Assembly (NCBI GenBank): GCA_003209585.1
Contig: QCQJ01000007.1
Coordinates: 1-64,000, forward strand
Source of the DNA: Prochlorococcus sp. AG-449-G23
GTDB taxonomy: Bacteria > Cyanobacteriota > Cyanobacteriia > PCC-6307 > Cyanobiaceae
Length of the DNA: 64,000 bases
Direction of reading: 5' to 3'
The position numbers and the translations under genes are program-made. Below, piece by piece: positions 14,765 to 21,284 of this stretch. Numbering within the stretch: the first letter of the stretch is position 1; every line of letters begins with the position of its first letter. The notes under the pieces were generated by a model, which did no database searches, was not told the DNA's origin, and saw only the letters and a program-made list of their open reading frames with translations.

Positions 14765-14988
14765 AGGAACATAGATCAACTTTCCTAATTCAAATCAGAA
14801 TCTCAAATAAAAACATCGTAGAAAATACTTAAAAGAAGAGATTTGGATTTCCTTTTTAGTTTTCGATTAGTAGCTTTGTAAGAAATGCTACTAATGCTTG
14901 TCGGATTAATCGATTTAGTATTATTGCTTATTGATTCCTTTAATTGACGTTAGATATGTTAAATGAACTATATAGATAGTAAAAATTT

Positions 14989-15105
14989 ATGAGTACTCAA
15001 AAAAGTCAGAAACATAAAAAACAAGAGAAAAATAATACAGAATGGTTAGATGAATTAATTAATAAAATTGAAAATATGAAAAACAAAATAACTAATACTT
15101 ATTAA
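14989..15105 (+). CDS. Micro-protein, WLD-LIN family
   Basis: A 38-residue ORF, MSTQKSQKHKKQEKNNTEWL followed by 'DELINKIENMKNKITNTY'. Same length and layout as 14093-14209, with only part of the sequence conserved. Very basic N-terminus, helical C-terminus. No overlap partner follows it, unlike the first copy. Function unknown. Confidence 0.45.
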   Translation: MSTQKSQKHKKQEKNNTEWLDELINKIENMKNKITNTY

Positions 15106-15341
15106 TCCATCTTCTTTCTTCTTTAATTAAATTCGGATCATTTGGTTCCCTTTAAATTATCTTGAGAGGAATGTTAAATGGGTTTTATAAGAAATAACTT
15201 TATATCTCATTTTGATTAGTAAGTTGTGTAATTATTTGATGTTGATAATGAATTAGAGCTTAGTAAAAACTTATTTTTTTAAATTTTCTAAATCAGATCT
15301 TTATTAAAGCTGACTTTTTTTATTTCATTAAAAAAGAACTT

Positions 15342-16208
15342 TTAATCTGAGATTTTTGATGATTTGATAATTTCCCATGCTTCTGAGGCAGAATCTGCAT
15401 ATTTAAAAAGATTTAAGTGCTCATCAGCAATTAATCCAAGATCAGCTAGATATTCGAAGTTAATTATCTTATTCCAATATTCTCTACCAAAAAGTATTAT
15501 TGGAATTTTAGTTTTCATTCCTGTTTGACAAAGGGTCAATAGTTCAAATAATTCATCTAGTGTACCAAAACCCCCAGGGAAAAATACAGCAGCTACTGAT
15601 CGCATAACAAAATGGATCTTTCTTAATGCAAAATAACTAAATTTAAAGCAAAGACCTGGAGTTATAAAATCATTTGGGATTTGCTCATTAGGGAGACTGA
15701 TATTTAATCCTATAGACTTACAATCTGCTTCAAATGCACCTCTATTAGCAGCTTCCATAATTCCTGGCCCCCCACCTGTCACAATCACATGAGAATTACA
15801 TTTTTTATTTTGATTATTAATTGAAGCAAGTTTTGAAAACTCCCTTGCGGATTGATAGTAGTGACTCATTAGCTGCAAATTTTTCAATCTATTTAAATTT
15901 CGTTTTAGAAGTATCGATTTAGGATTTTTTTTAATTAAGTCTTCAATATTTTCAATTCTTTTTTTTGTATTTGATTCTTCTGCAATGCTTGCGCCTCCAA
16001 AAATAATTATGGTTGAAAGAATTTTATTTTCTTCAAGGATTAAATCAGGTTTAGTAATTTCGAGAAGCATTCTAACTCCACGCATTTCATTTCGGCTAAG
16101 TAGACCAATGTCTTCGTGAGCTAATTTATAAGTATCAGAATTAATAATTAAATTCAGGTTTTTTAAATTATTTTTAGGGTATATAATATGTTTTTTCATT
16201 TCAAACAA
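15342..16208 (-). CDS. LOG-family (TIGR00730-type) Rossmann-fold protein
   Basis: A 288-residue protein with the LOG signature motifs: 'GGPGIMEAANRGA' (residues about 148-160) and 'PGGFGTLDELFELL' (about 214-227). The domain is usually 180-220 residues; here an extra N-terminal 80 residues precede it. LOG proteins hydrolyse the ribose-phosphate bond of cytokinin-type or other nucleoside monophosphates; older annotations call them lysine decarboxylases. Its start overlaps the end of the upstream gene 16201-16719 by 8 bases, so the two form an operon. Confidence 0.88.
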   Translation of the reverse strand: MFEMKKHIIYPKNNLKNLNLIINSDTYKLAHEDIGLLSRNEMRGVRMLLEITKPDLILEENKILSTIIIFGGASIAEESNTKKRIENIEDLIKKNPKSILLKRNLNRLKNLQLMSHYYQSAREFSKLASINNQNKKCNSHVIVTGGGPGIMEAANRGAFEADCKSIGLNISLPNEQIPNDFITPGLCFKFSYFALRKIHFVMRSVAAVFFPGGFGTLDELFELLTLCQTGMKTKIPIILFGREYWNKIINFEYLADLGLIADEHLNLFKYADSASEAWEIIKSSKISD

Positions 16209-16719
16209 GAGTTTTAACTTTTCTTTCTAGAGGATTTAAAAAGATTCTTTTGATTTTGTTATTTTCGTAAATCCAATAAACAGGTTGACTTTTTCTGGCC
16301 TTGATTAAATTAATTTTGTCTAATTTTTGAGGGATAAATTCTTTAGCAGGATCAAAAATTTTATCTCTTTTGGGTTGGTTTAAAACAATACTACCTTCTT
16401 TACCTGATATTGATCTGTGATAAGTTCCTATAGGAATTTCTAATGCTCCCATAGATCTATTTAAATAAATCACATGATGAGGTTCATCCCAAGAAGGATT
16501 TATTAAAACAAATTTCCTTTCCCCCGTGATAACTAAATTGTGGTCAATTTGATGATTGTGAACGTAATATTGCTCATCTTTTAAATCATCTGGAGGAGAT
16601 ATAGCTTCCCCAGAATGGATCACAACATCAGAACCATTAGAAGTATCTATGCCTGCATCGAAGAATGTGACTTTTGGAGTCTCTCTAAAAATATTTATTG
16701 GGAAGAATCTTAATTCCAT
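16201..16719 (-). CDS. Cupin-like protein
   Basis: A 172-residue protein. The middle part looks like a cupin: 'YYVHNHQIDHNLVITGERKF' with clustered His residues and 'GALEIPIGTYHRSISGKEGS' as the second motif. The closest types are sugar-epimerase-like cupins, but I cannot assign an activity. The C-terminal 40 residues are basic and not cupin. Coupled to the downstream LOG-family gene by an 8-base overlap, which may mean a shared pathway. Confidence 0.6.
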   Translation of the reverse strand: MELRFFPINIFRETPKVTFFDAGIDTSNGSDVVIHSGEAISPPDDLKDEQYYVHNHQIDHNLVITGERKFVLINPSWDEPHHVIYLNRSMGALEIPIGTYHRSISGKEGSIVLNQPKRDKIFDPAKEFIPQKLDKINLIKARKSQPVYWIYENNKIKRIFLNPLERKVKTLV

Positions 16720-16798
16720 AGTGCTAACTCCCTTTTAGAAAATTTATAAGTACTAATAAAAATTTATTTACTTTTAAAAAACAGCTATTTTTTGATTT

Positions 16799-16945
16799 TT
16801 AATTGCAACAAACCAAGCAATCTTTTTGATTTGGATAATCAATACATTCTTTATTGAAAGTTTCTTCTAAGAAATCTACTTTCTTAACATAATCAAGATC
16901 TTTTAATTCTTTTTTTGGAACCGTGAACTGAGTTTGTAGTTTCAT
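16799..16945 (-). CDS. Micro-protein with C-x8-C-x3-C tail
   Basis: A 48-residue ORF not in the track, with ATTAGGAGAATAGAAA before the ATG. It ends 'ECIDYPNQKDCLVCCN', matching the family tail of 1186-1476 and 17149-17301. It follows the MTNLG gene 16961-17062 by 15 bases, so the two are read together. In the 2885 locus another Cys micro-protein follows an MTNLG gene in the same way. Confidence 0.6.
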   Translation of the reverse strand: MKLQTQFTVPKKELKDLDYVKKVDFLEETFNKECIDYPNQKDCLVCCN

Positions 16946-16960
16946 TTTCTATTCTCCTAA

Positions 16961-17062
16961 TTAATACTGTTTTTTGAATCCATTCCAAGTTTGAGAAAAC
17001 CTTAATCCCAGATAAGAAATTAAAATTGTCCAAAATAAAATTTCTATACCTAAATTAGTCAT
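16961..17062 (-). CDS. MTNLG-family small membrane protein
   Basis: A 33-residue ORF with a GGAGG ribosome binding site: MTNLGIEILFWTILISYLGL then a short basic end. One membrane helix. It is the short counterpart of 2885-3046, which has an extra Cys-containing tail. Upstream of the C-x8-C-x3-C gene at 16799-16945 with a 15-base gap. Function unknown. Confidence 0.6.
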   Translation of the reverse strand: MTNLGIEILFWTILISYLGLRFSQTWNGFKKQY

Positions 17063-17148
17063 TTGCTTGGCCTCCTTTCTATCTGATTATTCTTTAGTAC
17101 GGGTATTATGTAAAAATCAAGCGTAAGAATACCTAAAAGTTAAAGTTT

Positions 17149-17301
17149 TTAATCACAAAAAATCTTGCAATGGTTGTTACTCGGATGTTCTGTACATTCA
17201 TTATTCCAATAAGCTTCAATTTTTTTGAGCTTATTATCAAATGAAAGGTGTTTTTTATCCAAATTACTTTCTTGGATAGTAAATGTGTCATTTAGTGCCA
17301 T
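17149..17301 (-). CDS. Micro-protein with C-x8-C-x3-C tail
   Basis: A 50-residue ORF: MALNDTFTIQESNLDKKHLS... then 'EAYWNNECTEHPSNNHCKIF' and CD at the end. The YW-x-x-EC-x-[DE]-x-P pattern equals that of 1186-1476. AAGGGGTAAG lies before the ATG. Upstream of the MTNLG gene by about 85 bases, same strand. Soluble and rich in charged residues. Function unknown. Confidence 0.6.
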   Translation of the reverse strand: MALNDTFTIQESNLDKKHLSFDNKLKKIEAYWNNECTEHPSNNHCKIFCD

Positions 17302-17668
17302 AAGACTTACCCCTTAACTACAACTATGTTCTAATTCATTTGAATAGTAAATTTCAAGTTTTATGTGTGCGGTTAGAGGAACAAAATTGTACGGATTAAG
17401 GATCAAAAAAAAATCTCAAATTAAGAATAATTGCAAGGAAAATATCTTCAAAAAATTTATTCCAACTTTAAAAAAATTTGCATAAATTTTGCTAGAAATT
17501 TTACTCTCTTAATACCTATTTAGGTCTGCTAGTATCTATCATTCATCTAATCTATCTGCATATTATCTTCAAATCTCAGCCATCTTCTGAGGTGGAATTT
17601 CTTGTTGATATTCTATACAAAAATCAAGAAATTTATCTAAGAAATCTTTATTGAAGAAGATATAAAAA
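17302..17668. other. Intergenic region, possible gene remnant
   Basis: No complete gene. On the minus strand near 17560-17660 a frame reads 'FFNKDFLDKFLDFCIEYQQE' and ends after 'KMAEI', but it lacks a start codon behind an in-frame stop, so it looks like the end of a broken gene. Confidence 0.35.
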
Positions 17669-17764
17669 TTAGCGTTTCATTTTAAAAGTAAAATATGCAA
17701 ACCCACCAAGCAATAAAAGACTCACAACCCCATAAGTAATCGCTATGCCGTACATGTAAGTCAT
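17669..17764 (-). CDS. Small membrane protein, last of coupled set
   Basis: A 31-residue ORF with one Gly/Leu-rich helix (GVVSLLLLGGFAYFTF) and a basic end KMKR. Its ATG overlaps the stop of 17761-17901 (ATGA). It closes a chain of four overlapping ORFs. Size and shape recall minor subunits of membrane complexes, but nothing ties it to a specific one. Confidence 0.5.
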   Translation of the reverse strand: MTYMYGIAITYGVVSLLLLGGFAYFTFKMKR

Positions 17765-17901
17765 TTATTTATAAAGACATAAGCAGAATATAAATAAACT
17801 AAGAAAACTCCAATAGCTATGGAACTTCCATAAATAAGAAAGTTCCAAAATCTATATAATTTAGGTTTTTTAAATTCTTTTTCTTCTTCTTTAGTAATCA
17901 T
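17761..17901 (-). CDS. Small membrane protein
   Basis: A 46-residue ORF: charged start MITKEEEKEFKKPKLYRFWN, then a helix 'FLIYGSSIAIGVFLVYLYSA'. Overlaps both neighbours by ATGA-type junctions. A cytosolic N-terminus is expected from the charges. Function unknown. Confidence 0.5.
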   Translation of the reverse strand: MITKEEEKEFKKPKLYRFWNFLIYGSSIAIGVFLVYLYSAYVFINK

Positions 17902-18014
17902 TTATTTTCTTTTTCTTTTTTGGCTGCATTACCTTTTGCTCTTAATACCAAAGTTATCGTAAGGGCAGAGCTTAATATCAAAGCATCAATTAATAGGTGC
18001 GGGGAAATATTCAT
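17898..18014 (-). CDS. Small membrane protein
   Basis: A 38-residue ORF: MNISPHLLIDALILSSALTI and 'TLVLRAKGNAAKKEKENK'. One helix followed by a strongly basic tail. The stop overlaps the next ATG, and its own ATG overlaps the stop of the 19-codon leader ORF. Confidence 0.5.
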   Translation of the reverse strand: MNISPHLLIDALILSSALTITLVLRAKGNAAKKEKENK

Positions 18015-18073
18015 CAGCTTAAAAGAGAAATAAGAAGAGTCATTATCTTTTCATCAATAAATCTATTAAACAT
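18014..18073 (-). CDS. 19-codon leader ORF
   Basis: MFNRFIDEKIMTLLISLLS, with its stop overlapping the next start (TGATG). It begins directly after the hairpin and recurrent element at 18079-18119. Its size and position fit a leader peptide that couples translation of the three membrane-protein genes behind it, but a chance ORF cannot be excluded. Confidence 0.35.
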   Translation of the reverse strand: MFNRFIDEKIMTLLISLLS

Positions 18074-18078
18074 TAAAA

Positions 18079-18119
18079 AAGAGGGGTTTATCCCTCTAAG
18101 TTTAGATCGACTGTCAATC
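18079..18119 (-). promoter_or_regulatory. Recurrent upstream element plus hairpin
   Basis: Minus strand: GATTGACAGTCGATCTAAACT, then AGAGGG/CCCTCT hairpin, then a T-run before the 18073 ATG. The 16-base core is identical to 6005-6020 and 9039-9054. The best-preserved instance of the element with its hairpin. Confidence 0.55.
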
Positions 18120-18166
18120 ACAGTCTATTTTAGCTTTTTAGCTTCTCTAAAAAAACAGTATTTTAT

Positions 18167-18322
18167 TTAGCCAGAGCAAGAGAAGGCGCCTGCAAGAATA
18201 TTTTTAAAAATTGGTGCTTGACCCAAGGCATACAAAAAGAAAGTTGATGATGCGAGGGTAATAGCTATTTTAGAAGCCCTGTTAACTTTCAAATTTGAGA
18301 CTTTTGCAAATGCAGAGTTCAT
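18167..18322 (-). CDS. Hypothetical small membrane protein
   Basis: A 51-residue ORF: MNSAFAKVSNLKVNRASKIA, helix 'ITLASSTFFLYALGQAPIF', end 'NILAGAFSCSG'. One likely membrane helix. Gene stands alone between the leader element and 18399-18602. No named family. Confidence 0.5.
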   Translation of the reverse strand: MNSAFAKVSNLKVNRASKIAITLASSTFFLYALGQAPIFKNILAGAFSCSG

Positions 18323-18398
18323 TGGTTTATTTATTTAATAAATATACAATAGCTACAAAAATTAAATATTCAGCATCAATATTTACCAAAGAACAATT

Positions 18399-18602
18399 TT
18401 ATTGCTCCTTTTTCTCAGCTTGCATTTTTACTAGCTCAAATTCATTTTTAGAAACTATTCTGATTTTGTATGCTGGATATCTTGTCTTCCACCATTTATT
18501 GATCGAAATAGCTACTCCTTCTAAATTTTGGGTACAAATATTGACCCATAGAATTTTAGTTTCAACTTCTTTGTAGAATTTCCAACTTGTAGGTGAAGCC
18601 AT
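18399..18602 (-). CDS. Hypothetical soluble protein
   Basis: The track starts at 18614; the ATG at 18602 (MASPTSWKFYKEVETKILWV) is the more natural start. The 67-residue product has Trp-rich segments ('INKWWKTRYPAYKIRIVSKN') and ends in a Lys/Glu-rich helix. The overlapping plus-strand ORF (18295-18576) has shadow composition and is rejected. Function unknown. Confidence 0.6.
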   Translation of the reverse strand: MASPTSWKFYKEVETKILWVNICTQNLEGVAISINKWWKTRYPAYKIRIVSKNEFELVKMQAEKKEQ

Positions 18603-18928
18603 TAAAAATCGCAAATGAAAAAATTCAATAAATTATGGGGAATGGTCCATAAGCTAAAACTTTTGTTTTTTTAATAAGAGGATTTAGTTGAAGATATAGA
18701 GTTTTCATTAAGTGGTAATAAAAAACTTTAAACAAAAGATTTACATCACTTTCGCCTTCTAGGAAAGTATTACTTTAATTTTATAACGAGTTTCAATTTA
18801 AAAATATCTCCGCAAAGAAGGGGCCAAAAATTGACCCCTCTTGGTGAAACTCTTCCAAAGAAACACAATTAAAATCTTACTCTGAAAGTTGCAATGTTAA
18901 ACAAATTAACAAAATCAAGATTAAGAAT
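18603..18928. other. Intergenic region with terminator-like stem
   Basis: No gene seen. AAGAAGGGG/CCCCTCTT-like pairing at about 18815-18842 can form a hairpin that would terminate the minus-strand gene entering from 18929. Confidence 0.4.
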
Positions 18929-19138
18929 TTATGCAGCCTTTTTAAAAGGGTTCATATTACTTAAAAAGTTATTACTTTTGCGGGTACTCATTTTTCTATA
19001 TCTTTGATTTATATCCAGGATATAATTTCTAGCTTTCTTATCACTTTCAATTTTCTTTTTTCGAAGACGTAAAGCCTTTAAATCTTCTATGGACATGAGA
19101 CCATCATCTTTATTTAAATTTAAATGATCAAATTGCAT
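18929..19138 (-). CDS. Hypothetical basic protein
   Basis: A 69-residue, highly basic, helical protein: 'SIEDLKALRLRKKKIESDKK' and 'DINQRYRKMSTRKSNNF'. No membrane segment and no cysteine. The positive charge suggests nucleic-acid or membrane-surface contact, which is only a guess. A terminator-like stem lies about 90 bases downstream. Confidence 0.6.
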   Translation of the reverse strand: MQFDHLNLNKDDGLMSIEDLKALRLRKKKIESDKKARNYILDINQRYRKMSTRKSNNFLSNMNPFKKAA

Positions 19139-19283
19139 CAGTTTAATAAATTAAGTTTCTTCTTTAAGTGCAAGATTAACAACCTTATCTTTATTTGCAA
19201 TAGAGATAATTATCCAACTTAACTCAAATTAGTTATTCAATTTTCAGAAAGCTATGAATTTAAGTATTAAAAACTAACTAAAA

Positions 19284-19403
19284 TCAAGAAAAACTTTTGA
19301 TTGAATTAGATGGAACTTCTACAGATAAAAATGATTCTCCATAATGAGATTCGGCTGATCTTATCAGTAACCAGTAAAAGAAATTTACTAAAGCTTTCTC
19401 CAC
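19284..19403 (-). CDS. Micro-protein, MEK-NF-YW family
   Basis: A 39-residue ORF with a GTG start: MEKALVNFFYWLLIRSAESH then 'EVPSNSIKSFS'. Paralogue of 14657-14764. The start region lies inside a 17-base inverted repeat whose other arm is 140 bases away inside a strong hairpin. Short hydrophobic first half; function unknown. Confidence 0.45.
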   Translation of the reverse strand: MEKALVNFFYWLLIRSAESHYGESFLSVEVPSNSIKSFS

Positions 19404-19569
19404 GAGGATTTAGTAACTAATTTAAATAAACTCATCATTTTTGTAATAGCAATATACAAAATAAATTTATTACGCAATCAAGATATTTACCTAATAAAGC
19501 ATAGTTGCATATTAATCAAGAAAAATTTGCACTCTCAGGCTTTAGGCAGCGGACTAAATCCTCGTGGAG
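19398..19569. repeat. 17-base perfect inverted repeat pair
   Basis: CTCCACGAGGATTTAGT at 19398-19414 and its exact reverse complement at 19553-19569. The left arm covers the GTG start of 19284-19403; the right arm forms part of the loop and stem of the hairpin at 19548-19598. Confidence 0.8.
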
Positions 19570-19598
19570 TATTGGACTTTAGCCCGCTCTATTTTTTT
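19548..19598 (+). terminator. Strong hairpin with T-run; possible small RNA end
   Basis: AGCGG-A-CTAAA pairs with TTTAG-C-CCGCT (ten pairs around one mismatch), then TATTTTTTT. No plus-strand gene lies in the preceding 400 bases, so it may end a small RNA. The rest of 19404-19817 shows no gene. Confidence 0.5.
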
Positions 19599-19817
19599 AG
19601 CAAAAGAAAAATAGCACTGCAAGGTAACTAGATCACCAATTTTTATATTTGACTCTGAATAAGCTAATTGAACAAGATTATCTGAGCATATAATTGTGTT
19701 GTTTATTGTATAACAATGCTACAAAACTTCAGTTATATCAGAGGATCCAGTATATTTGCTCATTGATATATTCATCCTGAAAATAATATTATTATTAATG
19801 CCAATGAAGGTTTAATT

Positions 19818-19913
19818 TTGAAAAAAATAATTAAATTTTTTAAACTACTTAAGAGAAGAATTGATATTCTCAATGCAGAGGCTGAATTAAAATTTATATT
19901 GGAAAATAAATAA
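19818..19913 (+). CDS. Small basic helical protein
   Basis: A 31-residue ORF with TTG start and AAGG nine bases before it: 'KKIIKFFKLLKRRIDILNAE' and 'AELKFILENK'. Amphipathic and strongly basic. The stop overlaps the next ATG (TAATG). Evidence is coupling and composition only. Confidence 0.4.
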   Translation: MKKIIKFFKLLKRRIDILNAEAELKFILENK

Positions 19914-20059
19914 TGGGATTCCCACATTGCCCTATTTGTGTCGTTCTAGCATTTGTTTCAGTTTTTATGGGAGTTACTCGTAGTTATATGTTCTATATTC
20001 TTGTTCGGGAGTTTATTAGAGCCGAATCTACTTTTAAATTGAAGTTTAGTTTCTATTAA
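19913..20059 (+). CDS. Small membrane protein with CPxC motif
   Basis: A 48-residue ORF: MGFPHCPICVVLAFVSVFMG, helix to about residue 31, then 'VREFIRAESTFKLKF'. C-P-I-C at the membrane face could hold a metal or disulphide. Coupled to the preceding 31-residue ORF. It ends four bases before a strong promoter, so it is not part of the following transcript. Confidence 0.45.
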   Translation: MGFPHCPICVVLAFVSVFMGVTRSYMFYILVREFIRAESTFKLKFSFY

Positions 20060-20062
20060 TTG

Positions 20063-20091
20063 TTGACATCTAAGTATAAATACTTTATAAA
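20063..20091 (+). promoter_or_regulatory. Consensus sigma-70-type promoter
   Basis: TTGACA (20063-20068), 17-base spacer, TATAAA (20086-20091). Expected start site near 20098, at the foot of a structured leader. Confidence 0.75.
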
Positions 20092-20097
20092 TAGATT

Positions 20098-20195
20098 GTA
20101 GTGAATACTACAAAATCGTCCGATCTACCATCTGATAGACCGCAGTAAGACTCAAGCCATAGGACGGGGACTTGAGCAAGTTCAGGAGCTGCATC
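20098..20195 (+). promoter_or_regulatory. Structured 5' leader of DUF4278 gene
   Basis: About 98 bases, clearly richer in G+C than its surroundings. Contains GTAGT/ACTAC hairpin (20098-20111) at the predicted RNA end, TCTA/TAGA pairing around 20125-20140, and CTCAAG/CTTGAG (20151-20176), with AGGAG just before the ATG. It looks like a cis-acting RNA, though no known riboswitch class is recognised. Confidence 0.5.
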
Positions 20196-20297
20196 ATGGT
20201 AAACATGTATTTCAATGGAAAGTCATTCGTATATTGTAGAAAACAAGAAGAAAAGTTTATAAAGCTTACTTATAGAGGATCTATTTACTTGAAATAA
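20196..20297 (+). CDS. DUF4278-like small protein
   Basis: A 33-residue ORF: 'MVNMYFNGKSFVYCRKQEEK' then 'KLTYRGSIYLK'. The L-T-Y-R-G-x-x-Y core is the DUF4278 hallmark in cyanobacteria. Ribosome binding site AGGAG sits eight bases before the ATG. It has its own strong promoter and structured leader, so expression is probably high or tightly controlled. Function of the family is unknown. Confidence 0.6.
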   Translation: MVNMYFNGKSFVYCRKQEEKFIKLTYRGSIYLK

Positions 20298-20489
20298 GAT
20301 TTCTAATTTCTTTTTTAAAAAAGTTAGGACATTTATTGACGTTTTTTGATTAAGTATTTATTAATACTTTATAAGAAGAACTTATATAGGATATATTTTT
20401 TGCCTATTTAAAAATTCATATATTCGTATATTTTGTAACGAGAAATTAATTTTAAAATAATTAATTTGTAACTAGATTTTTAAAAGGTT

Positions 20490-20617
20490 ATGCAACCTAT
20501 TTCTGAGGAACTTTACAAAAAAATAGTTGAGAGTTCTAAAAAATGAGTAAGTTACTAATTGCTTTATTGGCTTTAGATATAGGCGTTAGTCTGTCTAAAG
20601 TTTTTATTTTTACCTGA
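20490..20617 (+). other. Two overlapping micro-ORFs
   Basis: An 18-codon ORF (MQPISEELYKKIVESSKK) followed, with ATGA overlap, by a 24-codon hydrophobic ORF (MSKLLIALLALDIGVSLSKV...). AAAAGG precedes the first. Too short for certainty. Confidence 0.3.
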
Positions 20618-20697
20618 AAATCAAATTACTTAGAATAAAAGAAGCAATTGTTTTCTAAAAAAAGAAATAGTTACTGAGAATTCTTTATTTGATGTAT

Positions 20698-20787
20698 TTA
20701 TTTTATAAAATAAAAAATTAAACCAATAAAAGAGCTACCTACAAGAAGTAGTACCATTAAAAGAGCTATTAACTTTGCTAATCCCAT
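20698..20787 (-). CDS. Very small membrane peptide
   Basis: A 29-residue ORF, essentially one helix (MGLAKLIALLMVLLLVGSSF..). It starts inside the last codons of the NTF2-like gene 20778-21164 (10-base overlap), so it would be translated by coupling. Reality moderately likely. Confidence 0.4.
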   Translation of the reverse strand: MGLAKLIALLMVLLLVGSSFIGLIFYFIK

Positions 20788-21164
20788 AAAGATAAATCCG
20801 AATTTCCTGTAGATCTTTGCATCCAGTGAATTTTCCAAACATTATTTACTTTTTTAAAAATTGACGTAACTGTTGGTAAGTCATCATTAGATGTCCCTTT
20901 ATAAGTAAATTTTGAACCTAGTGTAAAAATGCACATTACTATATTTTCGCCTAAAAATTCGAATCGGTGAATTTTAGTAATTTCTGCCTTTTCTTGAACT
21001 ATATCACCAGTAATCATTTGTTCGAACCCTTTTGCATTTATAGGATTACCACTCGGTCTTATGAATAAAAAATCTGCAGTCGCATTGTCAACAAAAAATG
21101 AGGCCATTTTTTTTGGATTGGCAAACTCATTTAATAATGAAATTATTGTTTCTTTATCATTCAT
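20778..21164 (-). CDS. NTF2-like protein, paralogue of 3834-4217
   Basis: The track start at 21215 is upstream of a hairpin; the ATG at 21164 (MNDKETIISLLNEF) aligns with the start of the paralogue. The 128-residue product shares 'FIRPSGNPINAKG', 'IFKKVNNVWKIHWMQRS' and overall length with 3834-4217. Single NTF2-like domain, ligand or reaction unknown. As in the first copy, a hairpin and a form of the recurrent element precede the start, so the regulatory region was duplicated or retained with the gene. Confidence 0.75.
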   Translation of the reverse strand: MNDKETIISLLNEFANPKKMASFFVDNATADFLFIRPSGNPINAKGFEQMITGDIVQEKAEITKIHRFEFLGENIVMCIFTLGSKFTYKGTSNDDLPTVTSIFKKVNNVWKIHWMQRSTGNSDLSLWD

Positions 21165-21168
21165 AAAA

Positions 21169-21200
21169 AAGGGACATAACCCTTCTAGTTTAGATATACT
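21169..21200 (-). promoter_or_regulatory. Hairpin and diverged recurrent element
   Basis: AAGGG/CCCTT stem with T-run immediately before the 21164 ATG, preceded (minus strand) by 'GTATATCTAAACTAG', a diverged form of GACAGTCGATCTAAACT. Same layout as 4221-4262 and 18079-18119. Confidence 0.4.
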
Positions 21201-21284
21201 ATTCAAAATGTACAAATCAAAATAAAATAATTCTAAAAAAAATTCGTTAGGATGTTCGAAATAATTAGATTTTCAATGTAAATC

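Noticed and set aside
18295-18576. 93-codon plus-strand ORF in the track
   Set aside because: Overlaps two minus-strand genes with better composition; its sequence looks like an antisense shadow.
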